Program-made: the position numbers and the translations under genes
Notes under the pieces: model-generated
Told to the model about the DNA's origin: nothing
The model's input: the letters and a program-made list of their open reading frames with translations, nothing else
Databases searched by the model: none
Source of the DNA: an uncultured Lachnospiraceae bacterium
Lineage (GTDB): Bacteria > Bacillota > Clostridia > Lachnospirales > Lachnospiraceae
DNA length: 64,000 nucleotides
Reading direction: 5' to 3'
Assembly (NCBI GenBank): GCA_946491665.1
Contig: CAMLYL010000003.1
Coordinates: forward strand, 1-64,000
Shown: positions 55,301-64,000 of the stretch, one piece after another
How positions within the stretch are numbered: position 1 is the stretch's first letter
Layout: every line of letters begins with the position of its first letter

Positions 55301-56052
55301 TATATGAACAGATCTGCAGCCGGCTGTCCTGGGAGTATCCCTATGATACAGACGAGCCGCTGAAGCAGAAGGTATCTGTTTCAGAGATTAAGCATCGGGC
55401 CATGGAGGAGGCCAGAGACATTCTGGAGGAATCTGCCGCGCAGGAATTGTTCCCCCAGGAGATTCCGACGCCGTATCTGCCGCGGTTTGTGCAGGAGCAG
55501 GAGGAGAATCGGGGAGCGCTTCGCGGTACTGCTATGCATCGTTTTATGGAATGTCTGGATTTTGCATCTGTTCCAAAACTGAACGGCTGGGAAGCGGCAA
55601 AGGAATATCTGGAATCGGCGGCGGCGGAAATGGTGAAAGAGGAGCGCATGACAGAGGCGGAAATGGAACTGATCAGTCTGTATCAGGTTTACCGGTTTCT
55701 GGATACGGAGGAAGCCGGACGGATGACGGAGGCTGCGAAAAAACAGCTTCTCTGCAGTGAACAGCCTTTTGTGATGTCGCTGCCCGCCTGCCGGGTGTGG
55801 CCGCAGACGGAGTCGGAGGAACCGGTTCTGGTTCAGGGTATCATAGATGTATTCTGGGAGGAAGAGGACGGCATCGTACTGCTGGATTATAAGACAGACC
55901 GGGTGGAAAACGCCGGAGAACTGCTGATGCGGTACCGGGCGCAGCTTCTGCTTTACGCAGATGCCCTGGACCGGTCCTTTGCAGGGAAAAAAGTAAAGGA
56001 AATTCTTATTTATTCTTTCCGGCTGAATCAGATGATTCCGGTGGAACGGTAA
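52381..56052 (+). CDS. addA: Helicase-exonuclease AddAB, subunit AddA
   Basis: MLVSAAAGSGKTAVLVERI, VVTFTNAAAAEMRERV, MTIHKSKGLEFPIVILAGMG, VLLDYKTDRV. Confidence 0.96.
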   Translation: MRKEVPEREQKTENREENKKDSAVSWTPEQKKVIDLRNRSMLVSAAAGSGKTAVLVERIISIITDPAHPVDVDQLLVVTFTNAAAAEMRERVLKAIEKAAEKDPANVHLQRQMTLIHNAQITTIDSFCSYVLRNYFHRIGLEPGFRIGDPGELTLMREDVCDEVLEAFYKERDPRFLRFTDGYSNAKNDRPIREMILRLYDFSQSYPWPEEWLADCAGQYRADSVEELEQKPWVEGFLSYLHVRIRDEISHYREIYQYTLDDDGPRMYAGTVEDDLRQLEGLLGCTHLEEWQEKLALIDWKRLPPARKYEGSPEKKEAVTDARGRLKDQIKDYRKKYFSADVDEQLEILRRTSEMAEMLVELTNAFAERFRAEKRKKNMMDFSDVEHCALDILVDPSTKEPTETAAEFRERFAEIMIDEYQDSNYVQEALLTAVSGLPEGRENMFMVGDVKQSIYRFRLARPELFMEKYDGFSTEDSTKQRIDLHRNFRSRGEVVDVVNDIFYRIMGRDLGNVEYDSEAALYQGASFEPYEKEDCCRPECLLVIDDPQGEDKKTAEARAAAQRIRSLIEDQEIPGKQYKDCVILLRSLSGWAEIFQEVFEQEGIPLIVSSQTGYFSAREVQVVLSMLRILDNPCQDIPLAAVMRSFIGQFSSSELARIRILEPGLPFYDCVRKLAAEGTELRTGAAGGSDPDMLLLKKTASFWEMLNSFRRRVPYTPVHVLIQQIYEETGFRDYVTALPAGEQRRANLDMLLEKAVAYEKTSYHGLFHFVRYIDRLMKYNVDYGEAERMGEQENAVRLMTIHKSKGLEFPIVILAGMGKAFNTQDVKSSMIFHPEYGVGLKWSDPETRIRRDTLIRQVFSVEMKKENLGEELRILYVALTRAKEKLILIGFGRAEQAENFRRMPEGERLAFSDRMDASCYWDWVLPALGSYGEKYPVEICSFGQRLENESRKQDILREEKRKLKAALDSVDEDIYEQICSRLSWEYPYDTDEPLKQKVSVSEIKHRAMEEARDILEESAAQELFPQEIPTPYLPRFVQEQEENRGALRGTAMHRFMECLDFASVPKLNGWEAAKEYLESAAAEMVKEERMTEAEMELISLYQVYRFLDTEEAGRMTEAAKKQLLCSEQPFVMSLPACRVWPQTESEEPVLVQGIIDVFWEEEDGIVLLDYKTDRVENAGELLMRYRAQLLLYADALDRSFAGKKVKEILIYSFRLNQMIPVER

Positions 56053-56105
56053 GCAGGGAGGACACCTGCGCGGGCAAAGGCAGCCCGGAAAGGAGGAAAG
56101 TTATC

Positions 56106-56693
56106 ATGAAGATTATACTGGCTTCTGCGTCGCCCCGGCGCAGAGAATTGCTGACACAGATGGGACTGGAATTTGAAGTGCGTCCGTCCTGCGGGGAAGA
56201 GGTAATTACAAAGGAGACTCCTGCGGAAGCGGTGATGGAACTGGCGGAGCAGAAGGCGGCGGAGGTCGCGGGGCTGACAGCGCAGGAGCGGCCAGGTGAA
56301 GATGTTCTGGTGATTGGCGCGGATACGGTTGTAGTGAAGGATCATCAGATCCTTGGGAAGCCGAAGGATGAGACAGATGCGGTCCGGATGCTGCACGGGC
56401 TTTCCGGCGATGTGCATCAGGTGTACACTGGCGTCTGCCTGATTGCTTTACAGGAAGGACTGCAGAGAACCAGAACTTTTTATGAGTCCACGGATGTTCA
56501 TTTCTATCCCATGACGGATCAGGAGATTCTGGACTATGTAAAAACCGGCGATCCCATGGATAAGGCGGGAGCCTACGGAATCCAGGGACTCTGCGGGAAA
56601 TATATCAGAGGCATTGAGGGAGACTATAATAACGTGGTGGGACTTCCCATTGCCAGACTGTATCATGAAATGAAAGATTTTATAAAAAAATAA
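56106..56693 (+). CDS. maf: Maf-family nucleotide pyrophosphatase
   Basis: IILASASPRRRELLTQMGLEFEV, GADTVVVKDHQILGKPKDETDAVRML. Confidence 0.95.
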   Translation: MKIILASASPRRRELLTQMGLEFEVRPSCGEEVITKETPAEAVMELAEQKAAEVAGLTAQERPGEDVLVIGADTVVVKDHQILGKPKDETDAVRMLHGLSGDVHQVYTGVCLIALQEGLQRTRTFYESTDVHFYPMTDQEILDYVKTGDPMDKAGAYGIQGLCGKYIRGIEGDYNNVVGLPIARLYHEMKDFIKK

Positions 56694-56752
56694 CTGAGAA
56701 TGGACAAATCCCATACATCAGATCGTTTTATATATGAAGGAGGATATGTCGC

Positions 56753-57205
56753 ATGGATGTAGGTACGAGACAGCGCATACAGGACATTTACCGCCGGAAT
56801 AACGATATGGTGTACCGGATTTGTTTTTTATATCTGAAAAATGAGCAGGATGCATATGACGCGGCCCATGAAACCTTTGTCCGCCTCATACAGAAAGATC
56901 CGGAATTTCCCGGGGATTCCCGGATGATATTTACCGGAGGCGGCTTTTTGTTAAGGTGCGATTCTTCCAGGGAAACACAGTTTTCTCTGAACACCCTGGA
57001 AGTGGTTCTGAAAGATGGTACGACATATTATTATGATGCGGATAAGAATGTATGGATGGAGCATGCGAAAAGAATTGACGCGGGAGAGATGGAAATTTTC
57101 AGAGAAGAATCCGGAATAAAATATATTTCCGGAACATTTGAAGATTATATAGATGTAAGTGATATTGTGTCTGTCTCTGTCAATGGAGTTCCCGGTACAC
57201 TGTAG
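56753..57205 (+). pseudogene. ECF sigma-factor N-terminus fused to tail of anti-sigma-like (DUF4179-type) protein
   Basis: MVYRICFLYLKNEQDAYDAAHETFVRLIQKDPEF (sigma region 2) followed by ETQFSLNTLEVVLKDGTTYYYDADKNVWMEHAK...YIDVSDIVSVSVNGV. Confidence 0.6.
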
Positions 57206-57352
57206 AAAAGTTTCATTTACTGGCTGAGTTTTCCGATCTTTTCTGTATGTTTTTTCAGATATATGCTGGCTGAGTTTCCCGATTTATGCTAAACTGGATA
57301 TAATACAAATGATCCCGAATCACGGGAGGGGAGACCGGAGGAGGAAAAGAGG

Positions 57353-58279
57353 GTGACGATAGCACAGATTAAATATTTCGTAACGGTGGCAAAATGTCTC
57401 AGTTTTACAAAGGCGGCAGAGCAGCTTTTTGTTTCCCAGCCTGCCCTGAGCCGCCATATTAAAAATATGGAGGAAGAGCTGAATATACAGTTATTTGTCC
57501 GCACCAGCAACGGGATCCGGCTGACCCCGGCGGGAAGTTCTCTTTATGTGGGGATGCTCGATATGTACAGCAACTATATTGAGATGGTGCAGAAGGCTGA
57601 GAAGATTCAGAAGGGGCTGAGCGGCTCCCTGAAAATTGGCATTCTGGATCAGACCAATGTGGCGGATTTCATGCCGCTGATCTATCGTGACTTTCAGAAA
57701 AATTATGCCAACGTGGATCTGTCTTTCCAGGAGGGATCTTTTAAATATCTGCTGTCGGAGCTGTATGCCGGCAGGCTGGATATGATATTTACGCTGAAAT
57801 TTGAGATTGAGAGAAAAGAGAGCATTATCTATCAGTATGTGTCCCGGTCTAAGGATTACATTGTTATGAGTAAATTCCATCCTCTTGCCGGAAACGAGAG
57901 CGTGACACTGGATGATGTGAAAAATGAAACTTTTGTATTGATTTCCGAGGAAGATAATCCGGAATCAGCGCCTTTGATTCTGCAGATCTGCAAAGAGCAT
58001 GGATTTGTGCCTCAGGTACATTACGCGAAGACTCTGACAGAGCAGATTCTGTGGATCGCGGTAGGAATGGGAGTATCAATTCTGGATTCCAGATGTACAC
58101 TGAAGATGAATCCGGATGTGAAATTTTTTGAGATGGACAGTAACTGGGATCCTTCCCTGGTGGTTGCATGGAATCAGAATAATTACAATCCCCTGATCTC
58201 TGTTTTCCTGAAAAATATGAATCAGGTGCTGGGACTGGAAAACGAAGATATTCACGGTCTGAACCTGGAAATGCACTGA
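57353..58279 (+). CDS. LysR family transcriptional regulator
   Basis: MTIAQIKYFVTVAKCLSFTKAAEQLFVSQPALSRHIKNMEEEL; GTG start. Confidence 0.93.
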   Translation: MTIAQIKYFVTVAKCLSFTKAAEQLFVSQPALSRHIKNMEEELNIQLFVRTSNGIRLTPAGSSLYVGMLDMYSNYIEMVQKAEKIQKGLSGSLKIGILDQTNVADFMPLIYRDFQKNYANVDLSFQEGSFKYLLSELYAGRLDMIFTLKFEIERKESIIYQYVSRSKDYIVMSKFHPLAGNESVTLDDVKNETFVLISEEDNPESAPLILQICKEHGFVPQVHYAKTLTEQILWIAVGMGVSILDSRCTLKMNPDVKFFEMDSNWDPSLVVAWNQNNYNPLISVFLKNMNQVLGLENEDIHGLNLEMH

Positions 58280-58339
58280 TACTAATTTGTTATACTCACC
58301 GCCTGTAAAGGCGGGAGTCTTCCCACATCTGATGAAAAG

Positions 58340-58377
58340 CGCTGCAGAACAGATGAGCAATCATGTGTTCTGCAGCG
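58340..58377. terminator. Bidirectional terminator between convergent genes
   Basis: CGCTGCAGAACA / TGTTCTGCAGCG. Confidence 0.8.
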
Positions 58378-58391
58378 TCTTTATAATCCTG

Positions 58392-59375
58392 CTATTTATC
58401 TTTATAAACAGTCTTTCCGCATTTCAGGATCTCATCGATCATGACATCCTTTGACCAGCCGCCGAAAGGAAGGAACATGGGACGGTAGCAGTAGCCCTCT
58501 GCCGTCTTATAGAAGGTTTCTCTTACCTGACGGCGCAGATCCTCTTCAGTCAGTGTACCGGACAGCTCCGCTGTCTGATATTTCTGATAGTCCGGGGTGG
58601 TGTGATAGCTCAGCTTATTGCCGGTGATGGCTTTCAGCTTCGGAATGTCGTTGATCTCCATACCCTGCCATGAGTCGATTCCCAGATCTACAAAATCGGG
58701 AACGATCTCTTCCATCTTGCCGCAGGAGTGCATGTCAAAGATTACGCCCAGTTCGTGGCAGCGGTCAACTGCCTTTTTGATCTGAGGTTTGATCAGTTCT
58801 CTCCAGATATCCGGTGAGAAGAACATGCCGTTCTGGGTTCCCCAGTCATCGTGGAACATAAGTACATCCGGCTTATAAATAGAAATTACTTTTTCCATCA
58901 GTCTTAATTTCCATTCCATGAATGCATCGAAAAATTCAGCTACCTCATCGGGATCTGTAATCAGAGAGCACAGAGCATTTTCAAATCCCATCAGCATGTG
59001 AAGTCGCTCGAAAGGACCGTTTACGAACATCATTTCAAACACTTTATTTTCTCTGTCGATTTCGCTGATATGATCAATTTCCTCTACTTTGCTCCAGTCC
59101 CAGGCATCCAGATCCGGAAATTTTACAACATCCTTCCAGTCGCAGATATCTTCCAGAATAGGCGGTTGTGTGTGATCCGGAGCAATGGCATCCACGCTGG
59201 CTTCGTACTTCCACTGTACACCAAACCAGTCGGTGCCGCCGGTGGTGTGAGGGGGACGCTCTGCATATGCTTCCGGATTAAATAAAACAAAAATACCGTC
59301 GTCTGTAGGAAGCTCATCAGTAGGTTCATGATGGAAAAAAGCCCATACTCTTTCTTTTGGTGTCATTTCTTTCAT
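58392..59375 (-). CDS. Uroporphyrinogen decarboxylase-like methyltransferase
   Basis: MTPKERVWAFFHHEPTDELP...DVLMFHDDWGTQNGMFFSPDIWRELIKPQIKKAVDRCHELGVIFDMHSCGKMEEIVPDFVDLGID. Confidence 0.85.
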   Translation of the reverse strand: MKEMTPKERVWAFFHHEPTDELPTDDGIFVLFNPEAYAERPPHTTGGTDWFGVQWKYEASVDAIAPDHTQPPILEDICDWKDVVKFPDLDAWDWSKVEEIDHISEIDRENKVFEMMFVNGPFERLHMLMGFENALCSLITDPDEVAEFFDAFMEWKLRLMEKVISIYKPDVLMFHDDWGTQNGMFFSPDIWRELIKPQIKKAVDRCHELGVIFDMHSCGKMEEIVPDFVDLGIDSWQGMEINDIPKLKAITGNKLSYHTTPDYQKYQTAELSGTLTEEDLRRQVRETFYKTAEGYCYRPMFLPFGGWSKDVMIDEILKCGKTVYKDK

Positions 59376-59731
59376 AAATAAAGTAACTCCTTCCTGAATG
59401 GATTGTTTTTAATGAAAAATCTGCGTCAGCTATCTGTCTTTATTATAAAATCTTACGCCGGAAATCTCAAATCGAAAATTGATATATGTGCATACATTTT
59501 TGTTATGGAGTGTTAAATGCGGCGGATGACTTTGAAAAAACAGGAAAACCTTCAATATTTTTATGGAATTAAAGTGGTATACCGCCTATTTAAAATTTGC
59601 ATGTATTCATCCGGATTTGATATTGGGATTTGCAATTCGGACATGTTAAAATCATTTTATGAAAAATTTGCGCAGATTTTATCGAAATTTAAGAAATTTA
59701 ATAATCATTTCATTACTAGGAGAGGTGAAAT

Positions 59732-61174
59732 ATGAATTTAGGCGTATTGATAGCGGTATTGCTTTATGAAGTGATATCCATTGCAGTCGTAACAATCGTA
59801 TTAACGAAAAGGAACAAAAATAAACATGAGGAGGGCGGTTTTGCTTTTGCGGGCGGCGGTCTTCCGGCATCACTGGTTGGTATTACACTGGCGCTGACGC
59901 TGCTGGGATCTGCTCATAACTGGGGAACCTGCCAGAACGCGGCAAGTATGGGCGTAATTGCCGCATGGTTTGGTATTGCATGTGCGGTTATGATGGTCGT
60001 AATTACTCAGGTAACCGGTCCCTGGATGCGGCGTACCGGTGCGAAGACAGCAGGTGAATTTCTGGGAAAAATTTTCGGAGTCACCTCCGGACGGATGATT
60101 TCCTGTATGAATGCGGCTCTGATTATCGGTATGTGCTGTCTGGAGATGGAAGCAATTGCGGTAACATTTTCTCTGATGACCGGATGGTCATATACGGTAT
60201 GCGCAATTATCGGCGGTGTGATCGCGGTGCTGTATGTGCTGCTTGCGGGTATGAAAGAGATTGCATGGCTGAACCTGATTAACGCGATCCTGATGTATGT
60301 GGCTCTGATCATGGTATTTATCAGTCTGTGTACAAAGCTGCCGGGTGGCTGGGACGCTGTGGAGACAACGATGAAAGCCTCAGAGGATACAGCATGGATG
60401 ACGGATCTGTTCGGAAATCCGGCCTTGATTGTCGGTTTTGCTATTCCTTCTGCTCTGGGAGCATCTCTGTTCCATGGTGTGGCGCAGACAGGATATCAGC
60501 CGATTGCTACAGCGAAAAACAATAAGGAAGTAAAAAAATCTATCTGGTTTGCAGGTCCGATTAACGGCTGTTTCTGTATTCTTCCCGCATTGATCGGCGT
60601 AGCCGCGTTTTCCATCATTATTTACCGTCAGGCAGGCGATATGATGATGACTCCGGCGATGCTGGCTGACCTTCTGCCGAAGCCGGTACTGATGCTTCTG
60701 ATGGCCGGATTCCTGGGCGTGGATCTGTCTTCCTTTGCGGTAATGTCACTGGCTCCTGCCACAATCGTATCTCATGATATGTATACACTGAAGAATCCGA
60801 AGGCAACAGAAGCACAGAAAACAAAGTTGACCCGTGTACTGATTGTAGTAATCGGTATTGTATCAGTTCTGATCTGTAATTTCCAGCCGGCAGTTGTTGA
60901 TATGGTAAACTGGAGTTTCGCTTTTGGTGTTCCGGTATTTGTCATGGCAATTATCGGACTCTGGTGGAAACGTTCCCCGAAAGCGTCTGTGATTACATTC
61001 ATTATTACCTGGATTGTAGTATGTATCTGGAGTACTTTTGGACTGCAGACCTATCTTGGGCTGGCAAACTTCCATGTAAGTTACATTTCTCTGATTGCAT
61101 CTCTTGTGGTGGGGGTAATTTCTACTGCAGTTTGCAAAGGGAAGAAGGGACTTTTTGTTAAACAGGGCAAATAA
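59732..61174 (+). CDS. Sodium:solute symporter (SSS) family transporter
   Basis: 480-aa multi-TM; GITLALTLLGSAHNWG, TGAKTAGEFLGKIFG. Confidence 0.85.
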   Translation: MNLGVLIAVLLYEVISIAVVTIVLTKRNKNKHEEGGFAFAGGGLPASLVGITLALTLLGSAHNWGTCQNAASMGVIAAWFGIACAVMMVVITQVTGPWMRRTGAKTAGEFLGKIFGVTSGRMISCMNAALIIGMCCLEMEAIAVTFSLMTGWSYTVCAIIGGVIAVLYVLLAGMKEIAWLNLINAILMYVALIMVFISLCTKLPGGWDAVETTMKASEDTAWMTDLFGNPALIVGFAIPSALGASLFHGVAQTGYQPIATAKNNKEVKKSIWFAGPINGCFCILPALIGVAAFSIIIYRQAGDMMMTPAMLADLLPKPVLMLLMAGFLGVDLSSFAVMSLAPATIVSHDMYTLKNPKATEAQKTKLTRVLIVVIGIVSVLICNFQPAVVDMVNWSFAFGVPVFVMAIIGLWWKRSPKASVITFIITWIVVCIWSTFGLQTYLGLANFHVSYISLIASLVVGVISTAVCKGKKGLFVKQGK

Positions 61175-61189
61175 GAAGGAGGTATTTCT

Positions 61190-61315
61190 ATGCATATGTG
61201 TATCGTTTCAATTGTAGAGGTTGTTGTGATTGTATTTGCAATCACCGGAATCGGCTTTGCAATTGGGAAATTAAACAAGTTTGGAGACAGTGACGATGTC
61301 TGGAAGGAGGAGTAG
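61190..61315 (+). CDS. Single-TM micro-protein (41 aa), possible symporter accessory
   Basis: MHMCIVSIVEVVVIVFAITGIGFAIGKLNKFGDSDDVWKEE; AAGGAGG RBS. Confidence 0.6.
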   Translation: MHMCIVSIVEVVVIVFAITGIGFAIGKLNKFGDSDDVWKEE

Positions 61316-61318
61316 TTA

Positions 61319-61450
61319 ATGGATACAACCCAGATCTGGATGCTGTGCGTCATCCTTGCAATGGTATTTTTTATGATTCTTACTGCGGTATGGAGCAAAC
61401 AGGGAAAAAGCAACGGAAATCAGGAACAGATTGAAACAACGGAAGAGTAA
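61319..61450 (+). CDS. Single-TM micro-protein (43 aa), possible symporter accessory
   Basis: MDTTQIWMLCVILAMVFFMILTAVWSKQGKSNGNQEQIETTEE; GGAGGAG RBS. Confidence 0.6.
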   Translation: MDTTQIWMLCVILAMVFFMILTAVWSKQGKSNGNQEQIETTEE

Positions 61451-61656
61451 AAGGATTATAAAAAATAAGCGCTGAAAGAATCGCTGCCGTTTCAGATTTA
61501 CGGAAACGGCGGCGGTTCTTTCTGTCATTTTTCCCGATTTTTGAAATAAAAGTTGCGGGAATGTCCGGGAACCGTTATAATCTATGTGACATGGGATTCC
61601 CGAAGACGGAACGGCTCATGTGAAACAGATATTATGAAAAAGAAGGGGACAGAGCT

Positions 61657-61920
61657 ATGAGTCAGTACGATAAGGTAGTAATTGATACATTTATAAAGAA
61701 TCAGCTGCAGCTTTTTCCGGAAAAAGTGGCAGAAACTGCAGAGGAGGCGGAGGAGTTTCTGGAGATCTGTGACGCGGTTGTCTGCAAAAATATCAAAGAG
61801 GTACGGGAATATTTTGATGAGTGCGGAGCAGATATTTCAGGAATGAGCAATAAGGATCTGGCTGAGGCCCAGGAGGTTTTTGCTCTTCCGGACGGAAGAT
61901 ATCTGGTAGTGGAAGGCTGA
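61657..61920 (+). CDS. Small conserved cytosolic protein, unknown
   Basis: MSQYDKVVIDTFIKNQLQLFPEKVAETAEEAEEFL...ALPDGRYLVVEG. Confidence 0.6.
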   Translation: MSQYDKVVIDTFIKNQLQLFPEKVAETAEEAEEFLEICDAVVCKNIKEVREYFDECGADISGMSNKDLAEAQEVFALPDGRYLVVEG

Positions 61921-61949
61921 TTTTAAAATTATACATTGGGAGAAAAGAC

Positions 61950-62972
61950 GTGCTGAAAACAGGTATACAGAAGATACAAAAGAACTATAAGAAACAGATT
62001 GCAGGAATGTCTCTGGCCGCGCTTATGGCCGGAACTGCGGTGCTGGTATCCGGCTGCGGTGTGCCGGTTCTGTCGGCGCTGGGCAGAAAATACGTTTTTA
62101 AAGTGGGAAGTGAGAAGTGTCCGGAGAAAGAGGCGAAGGTAATTCTTTTAAATTATCAGAAGGATTACAGTTCTCTTTACGGCATTGACATGTGGTCCAA
62201 TGAATATGAGGACGGAAACAGTCTGGAGGATTACGTGAAGGATCTGACGATTTCTCAGCTGGCGGAGGTTTATACTCTTGACATTATCGCTCAGGAGCAG
62301 GAAGTGACTCTGACGGAAGAGGAGACGGCGCAGACGGAAACCGCGGCAAAGGAGTTTATGGATGGGCTTGATGATGCGGAACAGAGCTATCTTGACGTCA
62401 GTGAGGGGGATGTACAGGATCTTTATGAGAGATATCTGCTGGCCAGAAAGCTTTATACCAGTCTGACGGAGAGTGTATCATCCGAGGTCAGCGACGATGA
62501 GGCGAGGGTGATGGACATGAAACAGATTTGTGTGTCTGATGAAAAAACAGCGGAAGGAATTCTGTCACAGCTGGCGGCAGGAGCAGATTTTTCGACTTTG
62601 ACGGCTGCGTATAATCAGGCGGCGGCGACAGATTTGCATGTGACCAGAACCACCTATGATGAAGGGGTATGTGACCAGTTATTTGCGCTGAGTACGGGAG
62701 CCTGCAGTGAAGTCATCGCAATGGACGGCGCATATTATATATTCTACTGTGTAAATGCGTTTAATGAAGAACTCACACAGGAAAATAAAAGTAATGTTCT
62801 GACACAGAGAATGGAGGATGCAGTTAACAGCGCCTACAGTTCTTACACGGAGCAGCTTGCATCGGAACTTAATGAGGATGTGTGGAACGCTGTGACGGTA
62901 GATACCTCGCTGGTTCTGGAGGGCGCGTCTTTCCTTGAGATTTATCAGAAGTATTTCGGTGAATTTGCCTGA
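61950..62972 (+). CDS. PpiC-like peptidylprolyl isomerase lipoprotein
   Basis: Lipobox LVSGC; DMKQICVSDEKTAEGILSQLAAGADFSTLTAAYN rotamase-like segment; GTG start. Confidence 0.75.
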   Translation: MLKTGIQKIQKNYKKQIAGMSLAALMAGTAVLVSGCGVPVLSALGRKYVFKVGSEKCPEKEAKVILLNYQKDYSSLYGIDMWSNEYEDGNSLEDYVKDLTISQLAEVYTLDIIAQEQEVTLTEEETAQTETAAKEFMDGLDDAEQSYLDVSEGDVQDLYERYLLARKLYTSLTESVSSEVSDDEARVMDMKQICVSDEKTAEGILSQLAAGADFSTLTAAYNQAAATDLHVTRTTYDEGVCDQLFALSTGACSEVIAMDGAYYIFYCVNAFNEELTQENKSNVLTQRMEDAVNSAYSSYTEQLASELNEDVWNAVTVDTSLVLEGASFLEIYQKYFGEFA

Positions 62973-63030
62973 ACACAGGGGATTTCAGGAACAGACATGA
63001 GTCCGGGGAGGAACCGGAAAGGATGGCAGA

Positions 63031-63447
63031 ATGAGTGAGAGAGAATTGATCAGAGAAGCTTTGCGGATGCGGGAGAAATCCTATGTTCCATATTCCGGGT
63101 TTGCAGTGGGAGCGGGACTTTTGACAAAAGACGGGAAAGTCTACGGCGGCTGCAATATTGAAAATGCCGCTTATACACCCACAAACTGTGCAGAACGGAC
63201 TGCCTTTTTCAAAGCAGTCAGTGAGGGAGAGCGGGAGTTTTCAGCTATCGCCATTGCCGGAGGCAGGGCCGGGGAGGCACCCTCAGACTACTGTGCGCCC
63301 TGTGGTGTCTGCCGTCAGGTGATGGCGGAATTCTGTGACGCCGACAGTTTCCAGGTGATTCTGGCAAAGTCGGAGGATGAATACAAAGTATATACATTGA
63401 GGGAATTGTTTCCCTTCGGGTTTGGGCCGGAGAATCTGATGGAATAA
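63031..63447 (+). CDS. cdd: Cytidine deaminase
   Basis: NIENAAYTPTNCAERTAFFKA and APCGVCRQVMAEF zinc motifs. Confidence 0.95.
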   Translation: MSERELIREALRMREKSYVPYSGFAVGAGLLTKDGKVYGGCNIENAAYTPTNCAERTAFFKAVSEGEREFSAIAIAGGRAGEAPSDYCAPCGVCRQVMAEFCDADSFQVILAKSEDEYKVYTLRELFPFGFGPENLME

Positions 63448-63466
63448 TCAGATTCTCCGGCTTTTT
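63427..63466 (+). terminator. Terminator of cdd
   Basis: CCGGAGAATCTGA / TCAGATTCTCCGG followed by CTTTTT. The stop codon is in the loop. Confidence 0.85.
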
Positions 63467-63473
63467 GTGCGGC

Positions 63474-63520
63474 AAAAAACGGAAGTAATCCGCGAACATG
63501 GCGGATTGCTTCCGTTTTTT
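63474..63520. terminator. Bidirectional terminator between cdd and htpG
   Basis: AAAAAACGGAAGTAATCCGC ... GCGGATTGCTTCCGTTTTTT. Confidence 0.85.
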
Positions 63521-63526
63521 CAGATT

Positions 63527-64000
63527 TTATTTCTCTTTATTGGCAAGCACCAGCATGATTTCATTGCTGCGTTTTACAAAAGCGGTCATAGCCTCCGGTG
63601 CGAGGGGCTGGTTGGAGAGCATTGCCAGGTCATAGAGCTGTTCACAGAAAATCGGAACATGCTCATTATCTTTATTCTCCAGGATGTACTGTACCAGCGG
63701 ATTGCTTACATTCAGAGTGAGTGTTTCGTTTCCGCCGAACATGGAAGGATCCATGCCGTACATATTATACATCTTCATCATATCCTGCATACGTCTGCCT
63801 TCCTCAGAGAGCGTGATGACAGAAGCTACGGAAGCGTCCTTTAATTTCTCTACCTTCACATCCAGATTGTCCTTTTTCAATGCTTTGCGGAAAGTATCGG
63901 TAAGGGTATCCAGAGCGTCTTTCAGCTCTTCTTCGGATACATCTTCTTTTAATGCATCTGTCACATCGGCATCGATACGCATGAACCTGTAGTTCTGGTT
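63527..64000 (-). CDS. htpG: Hsp90-family chaperone HtpG, C-terminal part (cut by window edge)
   Basis: SNPLVQYILENKDNEHVPIFCEQLYDLAMLSNQPLAPEAMTAFVKRSNEIM; frame open to the window end. Confidence 0.88.
   Translation of the reverse strand, partial: NQNYRFMRIDADVTDALKEDVSEEELKDALDTLTDTFRKALKKDNLDVKVEKLKDASVASVITLSEEGRRMQDMMKMYNMYGMDPSMFGGNETLTLNVSNPLVQYILENKDNEHVPIFCEQLYDLAMLSNQPLAPEAMTAFVKRSNEIMLVLANKEK

Noticed and set aside
58295-58325. CCGCCTGTAAAGGCGGGAGT hairpin resembling an IS200/IS605 right-end structure
   Set aside because: No TnpA/TnpB remnant or matching left end is visible. Most likely part of the intergenic terminator region.
1-64000. CRISPR arrays, tRNA or rRNA genes
   Set aside because: None recognised by eye. 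The att site lies in an intergenic region rather than a tRNA gene.

Overview
The window is Clostridia (Lachnospiraceae-like) chromosome carrying one apparently complete ~38 kb prophage, about 9,816-47,896. The prophage is bounded by a 35-bp direct repeat with one mismatch (attL/attR).

Left flank: truncated GH35 beta-galactosidase, UroD-like protein, AraC regulator, leuA, a stand-alone AraC HTH, a PadR regulator with a damaged partner gene, and an ABC exporter. Right flank: uppP, addB/addA, maf, a sigma/anti-sigma fusion relic, LysR, UroD-like protein, an SSS symporter with two micro-ORFs, a PPIase lipoprotein, cdd, and htpG (truncated by the window edge).

Prophage lysogeny region: integrase, a candidate structured RNA, a txpA/ratA-like type I toxin-antitoxin locus missing from the ORF track, a membrane protein with an Ada-like metal-binding tail, and an S24 repressor/cro switch with three operators at exact 30-bp spacing. 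Early region: HUH endonuclease, RNase H-like protein, HNH protein, and a SNF2-helicase/DNA-methyltransferase fusion. Late region: podovirus-like head genes (portal, phage-encoded Prp protease, scaffold, N4-gp56-type capsid, tail hub), a 3,086-aa polyvalent ejection protein with predicted PBECR-type nuclease and ADP-ribosyltransferase modules, tail fibres, and lysis genes.

Most interesting observations: the modular 3,086-aa protein with a recurring [RK]-x-Y-S-L module-boundary motif; phage Prp plus LQLFA-E motifs in both scaffold and capsid; the unannotated type I TA locus next to a contiguous three-hairpin RNA; a 26-bp RNA-type helix element; and a 16-nt sequence repeated at three late-module boundaries. 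All family assignments come from reading motifs by eye. No database search was run.
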